Positions 10,530 to 22,570 are shown, counted from the first letter of the stretch. The stretch: DNA of 64,000 nucleotides from Rhexocercosporidium sp. MPI-PUGE-AT-0058 (GCA_020746875.1 JAGTJL010000009.1:2480001-2544000); one strand, 5' to 3'. Program-made: numbers and translations. The notes: generated by a model not told the origin, from the sequence alone.

Positions 10530-11652
10530 TTTATGAGTGGGCGGGCGGCTTGTAGGCCGCTTGTCACACCGAAAATGCAGAAAGGAGATCTAGACTGTGT
10601 AGACGGGCGGTGGCTTGGTGTGACTGCAGCAGATCGGACCGTGTGAATCTGGCAGTGAGGAATCAGTTTTCTACCAGTAGTTACAAGAACGGCAATGCTT
10701 GCGAGGCTTTGGCTTTATTTCCAAAACAAAGCCTTACTAGTTTTGCTGGTGGTTATGAGAAACTCTACGATCACACTGGTAATATTACCAGGAACGGAGA
10801 AGCTTGCGAGTGATGGGTAGCGCTCGGGTTCACACTGGCGAATACATAAACAATTGAGGTTTTTTTACTGGCTAGGTTGGATTATGGAAGCGCGAGCCAT
10901 TTTACAGGGAGCACCAAGAAAGGAAAAGCTTGCGAACAAATCCAGTTGCCGGTGTACTGTCTTTCAAGATCTGATTAGTAGTCGTAGAATTCAATCGTCA
11001 TGTTGGTAAAACGAGCCCTGTTTGAGGATATCTTCATCTATACAGGATGAGTAACTGGCACAAGTTGCATAAACCAACCAAATCATTCGCTTCAACCCCA
11101 GTGTATGATGTGCCTACTAGAATAAAAGCAAAAACTGAATGCTAGAAGTGAAGCTCAATTAGACACTCGGCACTATAACATATTCCTCGATTGAACAGCT
11201 ACGAAGATGGAGAAACAAAGCTTTGCTCCCCAAGACGAAAACCTCAATCTGAACTATAGGCTCTCGTGTTGTGCAGTCACATAAAGGGACTTACGCCAAA
11301 AATTACTCCCTACTGCTGCCAACTTGATGGCTGCTATGCAATGCTTTGAATTATGCTTTTGTGTCATCCCATCCTATCTACCCAATAATGTACACGTCCT
11401 GCTTGCAGGAGCTCAACCCCGTTGTAAATCAAGCAATGACCGAGAACGCTATCCTGTTCTCTGTGAAGCTCCGTAGGGAGTTGCGATAATGATTCCTCTG
11501 ATCCGGACCTGGTCCAACGCCTTGCACCTATCCAGAGCTGATTCTCCTGTCTCGCCATACCACCCAAGTAGTGACAGACCGTCGTTCATATGCCTCAGTA
11601 TGCATTTAAATATGCCTCCGCAAGCTCTTCTCACCCAACATTCAACACGCAC
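10530..11652. other. Intergenic region with a short degenerate repeat
   Basis: No gene supported. Three related copies of a GCTTGCGA-centred motif lie at about 10695, 10800 and 10928 (see the repeat entry). The right end is probably the 3' UTR of PUS4. Confidence 0.5.
10685..10939. repeat. Three degenerate copies of a GCTTGCGA motif
   Basis: AACGGCAATGCTTGCGAG, AACGGAGAAGCTTGCGAG and AGGAAAAGCTTGCGAACAA recur at spacings of roughly 105-125 bases. The third copy matches 19 bases of the EBP2 coding sequence at 3381-3399 exactly. Confidence 0.4.
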
Positions 11653-13434
11653 TCAGGAACTCCTCGCTACCTCAGCCGAAGACTCAGTCTTATTCTTTGC
11701 ATGCCACTCATCAAGCACCTTCTCAACCTTCGGACCCCAAACCTCCTCTCCCTTCTCCAGATCCTCCCACTCAAGTACATTCTTCCCCAATTCGAACTCG
11801 CCCTGTCTCGTTCTCTCCAGCTCAGCCATGAGAGCAGCGGAGCCGAGAGCAGCACCTAGATCATGGCACAGGGAGCGTACGTAGAAGCCCGATGTGACAG
11901 TCATGCGTAGGCGCACTGCTGGTGGTCCTTTGCTTTGGCTCTTACTCTCTCCTTGTTCTTCTCCTCCTGTAACAGGAGAAGTCTCGATACTAGGTTGCGG
12001 AGCAGGATCTTCTTCGGTAGGAGATGGGAGACCGCCGGACATCATGGCTGTGTCGGCGCTAGACGGCGGTGCGGCTTTACGGGACTTGGTGGGTGGACGT
12101 TCGTGAATGAGATCGTCTTGGTCTTCACTGAGCTTGCGCTTCTTTTGCTCGAAGTCCTCGCGGGCGGTTGCTTCGTCTCCGGTTGTGGCTGCTGGGTTGG
12201 TGGTGGATGTGCTTTCCTTTGCGAGTGAAGGTTGGTCGGTACTTACTGCTTCTCCTTCACCGGTTGAATCGATTCCCTGTTCTGTATCTTTCACTTCTTC
12301 ATTGAGGATGAGGAGCTGATTTGGCTCACTCGTAGTGTCCTTCCCACCAGCTATAAAAGCTCCGTCCCCTGCCCTCTTCTCGCCACCAACAACATCCTTC
12401 TGCGTTGAAACTTCAGCCTCTTGGGCTTCGAGGTCTGGCTTGACTGCAACGTCCGAGCTGGGGGGCTTGGAGTCTGCAATGCTAGGCGTTTGAGGATCAG
12501 ATTTATCAAGGCCCATTCCCTCTCCTGCGCCCTCTTCGTTCACATTGATTGAACTCTGTGTGGCATTCGCATCTTCAACACCACTCTGGGTGCCAAGTGG
12601 AGGGGATCCAGCCTTTCTTCCCTTCCCCTTGGCCTTGCTCTTCAGAGTGCCTGGCTGAACATCCTCTTGCTTCCAAAGCTTGTTGGCCACATTGATTTCA
12701 GCATGCCCTGCCTCATCTGTGGGAGCGACATGGGAATGGGTTCCACCTTCCATCCACTCGACGAGCTCCAGGTTCAAGACCTCCACTTCTCTTCTCTCAA
12801 TCTCTCTGGGTATCTCCTTTCCCTCTCTCGCATATTCGTACAATGGCTTACCATTCATCTTCAATGCAGAGAAGAGTGGAGGTAGTTGCATGAATTTACC
12901 ACGAAACTGCTCCAATGCCTCCTCGACCATCTCCTTAGTGATGTGTTCGTAAGGTGCTCGTTTCAACACCTTTCCTACCCGGTCATAGGTATCGGTGTCT
13001 GTACCAAAGAGGACGACGGCTTCATATACTTTCGTGCAGAGCAAGAAGTCCTGGAGTGACTTGGTTCCCTTCCCAATACCGGCGATCAAAACACCCGTTG
13101 CAAGAGGGTCAAGAGTTCCTCCATGGCCAATCTTGACCTGGATGCGCTTGTCCTTCCGCCTCTTGCGCTGGTTATGCGTTTCGCGATCTCGAGCAATTCT
13201 CTCAGCCTCCAACCATGGCGCAAACAATTCGGAGGGATTGAAGTGGTGCTGGAGGTCGCGGAGTGCTTGAGCTGAAGAAATGCCGGTGGGTTTATGAACG
13301 GCTGGACTCCTGTCAACAATTGCCTTGGGCGACTCCAGAAACGCGAAAGGGGAAGGGGAAGGGAGCTCTTTACCAAAAACGCCCTCCATGATCTTTTTTG
13401 GCGTCATCCTCCTCCAGATTGTATTGGCGGACAT
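11653..13434 (-). CDS. PUS4: tRNA pseudouridine-55 synthase PUS4 (TruB family)
   Basis: A 593-residue single-exon protein. It makes pseudouridine 55 in the T-loop of cytosolic and mitochondrial tRNAs. Residues 47-60 hold the TruB motif I segment (KPTGISSAQALRD). GHGGTLDP at 103-110 carries the catalytic Asp109, and QLPPLFSALKMNGKPLYEYAREG near 178-200 is the conserved Tyr-containing segment. TSGFYVRSLCHDLGAALGSAA from residue 514 is the C-terminal substrate-binding motif. Between the two conserved halves, from about residue 235 to 500, lies a long acidic, Ser/Thr-rich insertion absent from bacterial TruB and longer than in yeast Pus4, so the protein is larger than usual. The ATG at 13434 leaves a normal short N-terminus. 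It is divergent from the AT-hook gene across 477 bases. Confidence 0.93.
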   Translation of the reverse strand: MSANTIWRRMTPKKIMEGVFGKELPSPSPFAFLESPKAIVDRSPAVHKPTGISSAQALRDLQHHFNPSELFAPWLEAERIARDRETHNQRKRRKDKRIQVKIGHGGTLDPLATGVLIAGIGKGTKSLQDFLLCTKVYEAVVLFGTDTDTYDRVGKVLKRAPYEHITKEMVEEALEQFRGKFMQLPPLFSALKMNGKPLYEYAREGKEIPREIERREVEVLNLELVEWMEGGTHSHVAPTDEAGHAEINVANKLWKQEDVQPGTLKSKAKGKGRKAGSPPLGTQSGVEDANATQSSINVNEEGAGEGMGLDKSDPQTPSIADSKPPSSDVAVKPDLEAQEAEVSTQKDVVGGEKRAGDGAFIAGGKDTTSEPNQLLILNEEVKDTEQGIDSTGEGEAVSTDQPSLAKESTSTTNPAATTGDEATAREDFEQKKRKLSEDQDDLIHERPPTKSRKAAPPSSADTAMMSGGLPSPTEEDPAPQPSIETSPVTGGEEQGESKSQSKGPPAVRLRMTVTSGFYVRSLCHDLGAALGSAALMAELERTRQGEFELGKNVLEWEDLEKGEEVWGPKVEKVLDEWHAKNKTESSAEVARSS

Positions 13435-13911
13435 TCGTCCAGCCGGTTAATCGGTCGGTGCTGGCTTCCCTTGAGAGTGAAAGGAAAGAGAGGAAGAAGG
13501 TGCAGGGCCGCAGGAGTCGTGCAATCAGTCTACAGTCTGCAGTCTCCCGTCTCCCTTCAGCCTGTGAAACTTTTCCTAGGAAGCATTGCGCGCGCGCGTG
13601 AGATAAGGCTGCAGGGGCAGTCTTATCGCGGACGCTAAGTCATGTGAGCATTCTCCCATCCAGATGGAGCCTAGACTGGCTTCTCGTCTAGCTCGACACT
13701 AGTGTGCAAATTTTCCCGCAAACTGGAAAGCACGGTCGCAGTTTTTCTTGGTTCCCGCTTTTCAACACCACCTTTCGCTTCGAGGTTTACCCGCGGCCCC
13801 ACACCTTGCACCCCCAGTCTCTCTACGATCAGAGATTGGACAGTTACTCGAGTACGAGAGCAAGCCAATTCCATCAACCGAATACGACCAGAAAGTACCT
13901 CAACCGCTGCG
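13435..13911. promoter_or_regulatory. Divergent promoter region between PUS4 and the AT-hook gene
   Basis: Two start codons face away from each other across 477 bases, so both promoters and 5' UTRs must lie here unless one gene has an upstream exon. An alternating CG run is at about 13588-13599. No TATA box is evident. Confidence 0.5.
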
Positions 13912-16595
13912 ATGGTTCCCTCTCCTGCTCCTGGACCTGGTCCTGGAGTTGAGGCGTCTCCCGATCTGCCTCACCCCCAGCCCGAACCTCACACTGACAT
14001 TCAGCCTCAGCCTTGCACCCCTATCTCTAATGGACCTATCAAGTATCCGCTGACTGAGGCCGAGTCAGTAACTCCAACTGCTACTGCAGCTTCACTTTCA
14101 AAGTCAGAGTTACCAGGTTCAAAATCAAAGCCATCACCCTTGGTCAAACCCAGAATCAAACTCACAATCAAGAAGCGCCCGGCTACATACACCGAGGCAA
14201 CGATTGATACGACCGGCTCTGCCTCGACCACTGGTACCGCTCCTCGAGCAAAGCGCGTTAGATTTTATCAGAAGCTCGATATCTACCACAGTTACGAGAA
14301 GCTTGACGAGAACGAGACCCAGACTGAGACTAAGACTGAGGCTGAGTTCGCATCCGCAACAACAAGTATGGAGAAGGTTGTCAAGCGTAGACCAGGCAGA
14401 CCCCCCCGGGACCCAACTGCGCCGAGTCCTGCTACCTCGAGCGACGAGTCTAGTTCAGCCGAATCCCACCTGACAGTTTCTCGCAATGTTGACGGCACTA
14501 GCACTTTTACTGTCACGCTCCCCGTTCACAAGGAGATCGATGGGCTTAAAGGCTCCAACAAACCTAAATATGACATCAACAAATTGGAGAGTTAGTGTTT
14601 AACAACCTCCCCCCCACCCGCGGCCCTCACCCCTACCCCCACCCCCCTTTCCCCCTCTCCTCGGTCTCTCGATAGCTCGGAAGCCAAATCCACGGGAGAG
14701 GGAGAGACGAGGTTTCTTCTCTGAATTGAAAGACACATCCCAAACGGAGTTCGTAATTGACTTGACATCATGCTAATTTGTCAACGAAAAGGCTATGCTC
14801 TTCACAATGTGAATGTTGAAGCTCCCCAAGGACTCACCCCTGACGAGGCTGCTCTCTATAGAAACATCCTTCGTCAGGTCAAGCCGGGTTCGACCTTGAA
14901 AGTCACAGGTCTGTTGGAAGTTGGTCCTGGTCCTTGCCGTAATTTGAAGAAGCACCGTATGTTCAGAGACCTTCCCAATTTACCGTTACTAATACTGACA
15001 CAATTACCCAGCGATCGCTGTCCTCAACCAGAAGTACATTATGGTAGATGATATTCAGCTTTACTCCATCGGCTACAACAAGGACGACCGCATTTGCCAG
15101 CTCTGGGTTCTCGGCCGGGCTGGATGGTACGAACTTCATCCTCGGCTCGAATACCGTGAGATCTTTGAAGATATGAAGAAGGCTATTGCTATGAAGTTCT
15201 TCATAGATGACTGGTTTTATGGTGATCAGCTGGACCAGAACACTCAGAGTGACCAACATAGTCAGGGTGACCAGAACATTCAGAGTAACCAGAACACTCG
15301 GAGTATGAAGGTCTGGAAGACTGCAGAGGACGAGATCTTTGATATCTTGCGCGGGGTAAGCTCTTATATCTCCATATGAAACTGGTAACTGACAGGTGCT
15401 AGTGTTCAGCCTTCATTTCTGGTGATGGTGGAAATGTAGATGTGTGGACCACACGCTGTAGGGAGTATCAGCACTTTTTCCTCTCGCAGATGGATGACAT
15501 GGACAAGAACATGCATCAGTCTATCCTGAAGGAAAGCTCACTGTACCAGTGGATATCTGGTGGTGCCCCTGACCTTCAGTCTGATGCTGCTCTTGCCCAC
15601 AAGGGTCCAGAGCCAGACCCGCCTTTTGCTATAGACTTCTCAACTTCCGGGAGCCAAGAAAGCCCTGATTCCGATACAGAATGTCAGATCCGCCCGTACC
15701 ATGGTCATTACATCTCAAACAAGTGGCCTCAAGGAACCCCAAACCCCGCCGATTTTTCTCTTCTCGTTGCTACACTCTTGAGCCACTATGTAGACAATGC
15801 GAGATGGAAGGGTCCTGGAGAGCTGTCCGTGAATACGATCCACACTGTTGTCTACAAGGACTTCAATGTGCACTATCGGACTACTTGCAAGATACTGGTT
15901 TCCTACTTCGCCAAAAAGATCATATCCCTTCTACCAAAGGAGTACGAAAAGTATGATTTTTACAAGGCTTTGGCAGAATCTCACAAGGATTACGCTACTT
16001 GTAGGCAGTCTGCTCTTTACATCAATGATGGAACGGAGGATAAGGACAAGCGAAAGCACGGCGAAGAAATTCTCGCTTTGTTCGATAGCGTCATCAATGG
16101 TCGCGAGAGAATCTGCCGCCGGAACCCCCACAACATGTCTTCCAGAAATAAGAAGTACAGCAAGAAAGCCAGTCCAAGCAACTCAACTGACTCTGAGCCT
16201 GAGTCGCAACCTGCGCAGCTTCAGGGTCCGCTCAACCACGTCCATCCAGATACCTTGGCAATCATCCAGCCAACAATGGAGCAGCAACACATCTTGCAGA
16301 TGACTGTAGGTTTCTCCCCTTCGACTATTCAACTACTCCCATGCTGATGTATCACCAGAATAACCAGTTCAAGAAGCACATTCTTGCTAGAGTCCGCGTC
16401 CGCAACCCTTACGAGGCCGAGGACGAGAGTACGTCGACCACGGACAGTGAGGAGGGCGGGAGTATGTCAAACAATGCCACCGAACATCACAATTCCTCAA
16501 GTAGCTCCAAGACCCAGACTCCTCGTGTTCGAGAGAAATCCGCCACTCGTGGTAGAAAATCTGGACGCGGACGTGGACGTGGACAAAGCTCCTAA
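13912..16595 (+). CDS. AT-hook protein with RFTS-like domain, probable chromatin factor
   Basis: Five exons join in frame: 13912-14590, 14792-14956, 15012-15355, 15403-16305 and 16359-16595, giving 775 residues. Introns are 201, 55, 47 and 53 nt with GT-AG ends. Residues 1-150 are Pro/Ser-rich. KRRPGRPPRDP near residues 157-167 is a clear AT-hook for minor-groove binding of AT-rich DNA. Exons 2-4 hold a conserved block, including ICQLWVLGRAGWYELHPRL followed by YREIFEDMKKAIAMKFFIDDW near 310-350. This resembles the replication-foci-targeting (RFTS) domain of fungal DNMT1-like proteins; I recognise the pattern but cannot score it. No methyltransferase motifs follow. The C-terminus ends in an Arg-Gly-rich stretch (GRKSGRGRGRG). 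I infer a nuclear DNA-bound scaffold. The ATG at 13912 is chosen over an upstream in-frame GTG. Confidence 0.7.
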
Positions 16596-19500
16596 AACCA
16601 CTACTTCAACGACTTCAGCCACTTTTCCTCGAGACCAGTTTCGTTGGGAGGGTCTTGATATATTTGAAGGCAGGGGTTTCATTTTTCGTTCTGCGGAGGT
16701 TTCTTCTTCTCAAACCAGGGGGGTTGTTTGTACATTACGAAGTGTCCTTTTTTCTTCTTCTTTTTTCACAGGAGAGTTTTTGATTTGACATGGATGGCAT
16801 GGAGTGAAGTGGAGTGGAGTGAGCCCACGACACATTCATATGAAAATGGCGTTTAAGGGGCATAGTCAGCGATGGAAAGCTCGACTGGGAAAAAATACCC
16901 CGGGTACATGGATGAACGGAATGATGATTTGACGAGGGGCATGATGGATTTCTATGAAATCAACGAATGAGGATCGATTATTGCGCATAACGCTTTGGTC
17001 GTTTCTTCATTCATACATAAATACATATGCATTTTAGATGCAGGTCCAGCACAAGGAAAACAGACTAGAATAGGCTTCTGATTAGGAGGTTAAATACAGA
17101 AAATGATCTTTTTCGGATTCTTCCTGATTGCCGGTCTTGTGAACTTCTGTTGGCTTGATGTGGCTTTGATGTGGCTTGATGGGATATGGTGGGATAGAAT
17201 CAGGATTGCAATTATCTTTTGATATAGGTGGGTCTTCTTGGGAACTTGGCTGGAGCATGAACGTTGGTCCTTGCTACAATATCAGCAATCTGGATCTCGA
17301 TCTGCTACTCTGATCTGGGCTTTTAACATCGATAATATCTAAACTATCATACTTCAACCTTTAGGGTGGCGAAAATCAAAAGAGAGTAGAATGTGGAGTC
17401 TGTTTTCTCTTATCTTTTTTCTTCCCCGTATACACTCTCCTATGCCAAGCTCCCTAGTGTACACCTTGAAGCGATGAGGGGTTTTATTTCAAGAAGACAG
17501 GAACTAGAAAATGTATAGTTTAGAGCTTGGAGCGGAGTGTAGGGGGAGAGTTGTGGGGTCTCAAAGAAGGAGGTGAGAGGAATTGTGAGATTGGGACAGG
17601 GAGGGAAAGTGGGAACGCGGGAAGGTGAAAATGTGGGAACGCGTTGAGATGAGATTTAAGAATTTAAGGCCTAGAGCAACGAGCTTAAAAGATGGAAGAT
17701 CGTACTCTGCATATATCAGGGGGGTGGGATGCTCTATGGGTCCGGGATGCTTGAGCTCGTGCAATTGAGGTTGAGATACCGGCTCGAGATGTGGAGGTTG
17801 GTTAGCGTCTGAGGATCTCTGGAGAGCAATTGGGTTGGTATGGTTGTGTATTTCTTTTACGGAGAGATCATAGATCTACCGTTCTGTAGCGATTTGTATC
17901 CGAACTCCTAGGCTTGGTTGGGTCTATCTAACCTACTCGGGAGTTATGAGTTATGAACATTTGTGGAAGTAAAGGAAAGAAGGTTCGGAGACTACATGCA
18001 CCTAAAACCCTTCTCTCCATCCCTTCCTTTTACTCAATCCCAGAGTTAAAAGTGAAATCCTTGAATGGAGCAACGCAGCACGAGAGTGTTCTTAGCCTAA
18101 ACCTCGATCTAATGTTGAGACGAGGTACGGATATGACTTTGACTGGAATAAAACTGCGATAGAGTATCAAAAACTCCGAATTTGAGCTCGAGTCTGAATT
18201 TTGAAAGTGCACGCTGCGTCGGTGAACGAAACTTGAAGTCGGCGGAGGCAGATGACCGCTTCTTGTGGTATTTAATATGGCTTCTGGCTTGGATTCCAGA
18301 ACGGAGAAGCTAGCAAGAAAGAAAAGTACAGTAGTAAGTTACTTGATAGATGATGGTTACATACCTATATGAGTATGAGAATACCTCCTTCTCAGCGTCT
18401 CAGTACAATCTACTCCCTTTCTCTCATCAAAAACGTAGAGGGAGGCAGAGACGATAGATCTGCGGAGGTGATTTTCGAGATATACATCCTCATTCCCGCC
18501 CCTTCCCCCTTCTGCACTGATCTTCAGTGCTGTGATGAGAGTCAGAGAGTCAGAGAGCCATGAGACGAATTGAGCGAAGTCCAGTTGAGTCCAGTTGGAG
18601 AAGAACGTTTTATGTGTGTGGTCATTTCCTACTCTCTCCACCTATTTATTCACTTCCTTACTCCTCCTACAAGTAAAAATTCCTCTCACTGCCTTCTTTC
18701 TGAAACCCAGAGGGGGGCAGAGCTAGAGTTCTAGAAAGAGCGTGATATGTATTTACTAAGGAGTACTTTCCTTATCCTTCCCTCTTGTCCTCTTTTTAAT
18801 TTTTTATATAATCCACTTCCACCTAGTCACATCTATCTCCATCTCACCTCTCGATCAATAATAGTAAGCTACAAGCAAGTACTCACATAAGGTATTCTGA
18901 ACCCAATTCCCTTCCCATATTCTATGATACCAATTACCTGAGTTAGGTTGGCTAGCATGTCATCAAAGGTGCATCGCATTTACAAGAATTGAAGAAAAGC
19001 AGTATGCCAGATGTGAGTAATAGTAAGTAAGCCTTCCTGTTCGTTTCAATTCGATACCTATTCATTCAATAACCATACATACAAGCTTGCCCTCCCTCCT
19101 TCCTATCTGCACTCCTCCGGTATCACCTAACTTTCTTCTCTCTGCACCTATTCTGCAATACGACGCGACGAATCGTCGTCTTGGTATCTAATCTCCGCTC
19201 TGCACTGCATCCCCTTCTTCGAGGATACTGCTCCTCACATCCGTCCCCCAGCTATCCACCTAGCACACGCTGTTCTGCTCATCCACGTTATGCCTAGATC
19301 CCACCTTGCCCCTCGGTCTTCCTCCTAATCCTCCCCACAAACCACTGATCTTTTCATAATCAAGTGCGTTTTTTTTCCAAATGAAAGATAAGTTTGCTCA
19401 TCCAAAGCAAGCCAATAACGATCATAAGCAAGAAGAATCAGAGAAAAAAACAACAACAATAATGAGTGCCTTGCCTCGTCCAAGTTCCCTTAGCCTGATC

Positions 19501-19953
19501 CCCAAAATGCAAGGAACGAAAGCTGCTTTGCTCGCTCATTGCAAGCCATGATTGATGTTTGACGGATGCTGTAACACGGAGTCGCAAGGTTACGATGACC
19601 CCTGCAGCATGTGTTGAGCCCTCCGCAACCCAGTGGAAAGGACCCGATAAAACAAAGGGAATATGTTGCGGCAAAGGTATCGAAATGGGCTTGACCGATT
19701 GATTGATTGATTGATTGAAAAGAATGAACGCCTTCCGATATGCAGATTTGATTTCGTTTTCGTGAATGAAGGGATTCGCTAACATTTCTTTCGTGCAATG
19801 GATGCAAGTCGGCCGCGCTGATGTGAAGTTCGTTGGTAGTATGTTGACATTAAATTAGGAAAGTCGTTCGCTCTTCGCCATCTGACCTCAGGCCAGCTCT
19901 TCTCATTACTCCCCGTTATATGTCAAAAGTCGAGGAATCGGATCCAAGGTAAG
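16596..19953. other. Intergenic region, no gene seen
   Basis: About 3.4 kb between two convergent genes. The first few hundred bases are the AT-hook gene 3' UTR. The rest has pyrimidine-rich stretches and a (GATT)n run at about 19697-19718 but no open frame with protein-like composition. Untranslated or long noncoding RNA could lie here; nothing proves it. Confidence 0.5.
19697..19718. repeat. (GATT)n simple repeat
   Basis: About five tandem copies of GATT downstream of samB. Confidence 0.8.
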
Positions 19954-21876
19954 CTATTGTGAAGCTGCAACACACCAATGCCTGTGGAACACCCAAGCAC
20001 TCTTTTGGCATTCCTTGCTGCAGTACTTCGTCCTCCTACATCTGCGACATTTGGCAAATTGCCTTGTGAACTCCTCCCATTTACCACATTGATAGTATGC
20101 ACATTGTCGGATCCCACCACGGCTGTCGTCCTTGCGGCACAAATTTCGCATCACAACTCCTGCCCAGTATTGCATGTCCTGGCTGTGGTGTCGGACAGTA
20201 AACTTCTCGACGAGAGGGAAAATGTTGAAGTCGTCTGGGAGGAGGTATTCTTCTTCTTCGGAATCGCAGGCGGAGGTGGAGGTGGGAGAGGATGAGGAGC
20301 ATGGCGAGAATGCAGAGCCATCTTCAACATCGAGGAGGTGGAGTTCGGAGCCAATCTTAAGTTTCGGTACGAGATGGGATCGTTGGAAATAGCTTCTGAG
20401 ATTGCAGTACTTTGAAACATATGCGAGCAGTTGCAGGGACATGAGAACGTCCTCATCTCTCGGCATGGCGGCGAGAACTTGACCACTGGTGGGCGTTGGT
20501 CGGTCAAGGAGGTATCGAGGAATGGTGGCATTGGGCATGGCGGGTGGAGTATTTGCGGCGGTAGGTTGAGCAGGAGAGAGGCCCATTGTTGGTCCAGTCG
20601 GAGTTGTAGCGTCATTAATCATGCTGCCATCGATGACAGATCGGTGTGTGATGTTGAAAGTCCCTGCATCTTGTGCCTCGGATACTGTGGGTGTGGTCAA
20701 TCCCAGAGGAGTCTCAACAGCCGTGAGCATGCTGTCGTTCTCCTCCATGCTGATGTCCTGAATATTGACAGTTGATTGAATATCCCCGGCATTAATTCCT
20801 GACATTTCTGGCTCTCCAGACTCATCAGAAGCCATGCTATCAGCATTCGGATCTTCATTCTCGCCAACCATGGAAGCTTGGTGGCGGATTGATGGTCGCC
20901 TCCTTGACCGAATGGATGGGGGTGCCATCGACGTAGGACGAACAGTCGGCGATCGCAATTGGTTGGGAGGAAGAGGAGTTGTGGGGGATTCGGGCTGAGA
21001 GGTCAGCCCACTGTGGAAACCTGGGACCATTGATGGCAGACGATCAACATCTCGGACTGGTCTGAGGTTGAACCCATCGGCTGCATCCATTGAAGGGACC
21101 GCAGTCGCTAGGGGTTGGATATTGTGTCGGGAAGGAGGCAGGAAGTGTTGTCGGGCATCCTGCCCTCTGTGGTGATGATGATGGTGATGGTGGTGTCTAT
21201 GAGCAGAGAATGTGGTTCTCTCGGGTGGAGATGTGAGGGCGAATTGGGGGCCAGTTGGGGTCGTGTCCATGGCGTCTGATCCAGCGGTCAATGGAGCGTT
21301 TGTAAATGTCGCTGGAATGTCGATAGATGGAGGAGGCGGTTGTCTGCGGGACGTACGAAATTCTGATTCGAATCGAGAAGGCCGATTCCCAAACGAAGCC
21401 CCTTTGTGAGAACCTCTGTGTTCGCTGGATCGTGAATTGTGATTTAGGCGCTGTTCTTGGGCCTTCTTGGCCTCCTCGGCCTTTTCTCGACATCTATCGA
21501 CAACCTTGATGTAATTGTCGAGTATTGTTGCGATGACTGGTACCATATCCGCCTCCACCACTCTTGTCCGGACATTCTCCGACCCTCTGACACCAATATT
21601 CACAACGCACTGGAAAGCCAGGTTCCACTTCCACATATCCATCATATCCTTACTCCGCCCGGCCTTGAGAAGGCAGACCAATCTCTCGACGCCGCCATCG
21701 ACCGTTAGGATGTCCCTTATCCGAGCCGATGAGGTTGTGAGGTATGCGAGATGGTTGAGCGAGTTGATGAGTGGGAGGGTAGATGTGCAATCGAGCGCCC
21801 GTCGATCGTAGAGGGCCGTGGTGATGCCCACAGATGCCTTGTTGACATTGGGGATGCTGAAATTAACTTCTCTCAT
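19954..21876 (-). CDS. samB: MYND-type zinc-finger protein samB / Mub1
   Basis: A single-exon protein of 640 residues starting at the ATG at 21876 (MREVNFSIPNVNKASVGI), the usual start of the samB/Mub1 family. The same frame runs further upstream without an ATG. Residues 1-180 form the conserved armadillo-like part (SLNHLAYLTTSSARIRDIL, MDMWKWNLAFQCVVNIGVRG). A Ser/Pro-rich middle follows, with a run of about ten His near residues 226-236. The C-terminus is a MYND zinc finger at about 592-636 with the expected Cys/His spacing (CRRCRRTKYCSKECQ, then FHRHWC). In yeast Mub1 works with Ubr2 and Rad6 in ubiquitin-dependent turnover of Rpn4. In Aspergillus nidulans samB affects growth polarity and conidiation. 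Function here follows from family membership. A gene-free stretch of some 7 kb lies upstream. Confidence 0.92.
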   Translation of the reverse strand: MREVNFSIPNVNKASVGITTALYDRRALDCTSTLPLINSLNHLAYLTTSSARIRDILTVDGGVERLVCLLKAGRSKDMMDMWKWNLAFQCVVNIGVRGSENVRTRVVEADMVPVIATILDNYIKVVDRCREKAEEAKKAQEQRLNHNSRSSEHRGSHKGASFGNRPSRFESEFRTSRRQPPPPSIDIPATFTNAPLTAGSDAMDTTPTGPQFALTSPPERTTFSAHRHHHHHHHHHRGQDARQHFLPPSRHNIQPLATAVPSMDAADGFNLRPVRDVDRLPSMVPGFHSGLTSQPESPTTPLPPNQLRSPTVRPTSMAPPSIRSRRRPSIRHQASMVGENEDPNADSMASDESGEPEMSGINAGDIQSTVNIQDISMEENDSMLTAVETPLGLTTPTVSEAQDAGTFNITHRSVIDGSMINDATTPTGPTMGLSPAQPTAANTPPAMPNATIPRYLLDRPTPTSGQVLAAMPRDEDVLMSLQLLAYVSKYCNLRSYFQRSHLVPKLKIGSELHLLDVEDGSAFSPCSSSSPTSTSACDSEEEEYLLPDDFNIFPLVEKFTVRHHSQDMQYWAGVVMRNLCRKDDSRGGIRQCAYYQCGKWEEFTRQFAKCRRCRRTKYCSKECQKSAWVFHRHWCVAASQ

Positions 21877-22570
21877 GATGGCTTTGGGTCCGCACAATCG
21901 CGGTGAACGAAGAGTGTGGACTGTGTCGAGCAACAAGCTGGGTTGTCAACGGAACGCAGAATATATAATTGCACCGCGGCAGATGGATGCAGCTTGCTCG
22001 AACGGCCTCGACAGGATGTGCGAGCTGGACGGCGACGTGTTTTCAGATGCAGGTTGCGATGGATGGTTTCGCAAAATGAGGTGGTCGGAATGAGATCGTT
22101 ATCGGATGCGGCGAGCCTGAAATGACGGGACGGCTATCAACAGTGTGCAGTGCAGTGCAATGATGGTACAAACAGCGGGCCGTGAAGTATCAAGCACGAT
22201 ACATGCGGTTCTAGGAATCGCAGGATTCGTGCGGCTGGAGAGGAGGGAGGTGTAGGTGTAGGTGTAGGTGAGGTGAGGTGAGGAGAGTGAAAGGGGGTGG
22301 TGGTGGTTGTAGAGTTGAAGAGGTTGGCAGTCCTCGAGGGTGTTGGAGTCAAGCCAAGAGTGTCGCAGATGGGTCTTTGCCTCCTAGCCTGCCCGACCTA
22401 CCTGGCTGACAATGCTCGGTCAAGTCTTCTGTTGATTTCGAATCCGAGGGAGCTGAACGAACAGTGCAGAATGGAGAAAGATTTGCAGAAAATGAGGTTC
22501 GACGACAAAATGCTCGACTGACAGGCGGGTAGGTATTGTCGCGCGTGTCGAAGTCGTCTCGTCCTTCCAG

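Noticed and set aside
12240..13270. Several plus-strand frames within PUS4
   Set aside because: Shadows of the PUS4 coding sequence with no independent support.
21877..21936. Upstream in-frame extension of samB starting with TTG
   Set aside because: No ATG in the extension, and the family's conserved start is the Met at 21876.
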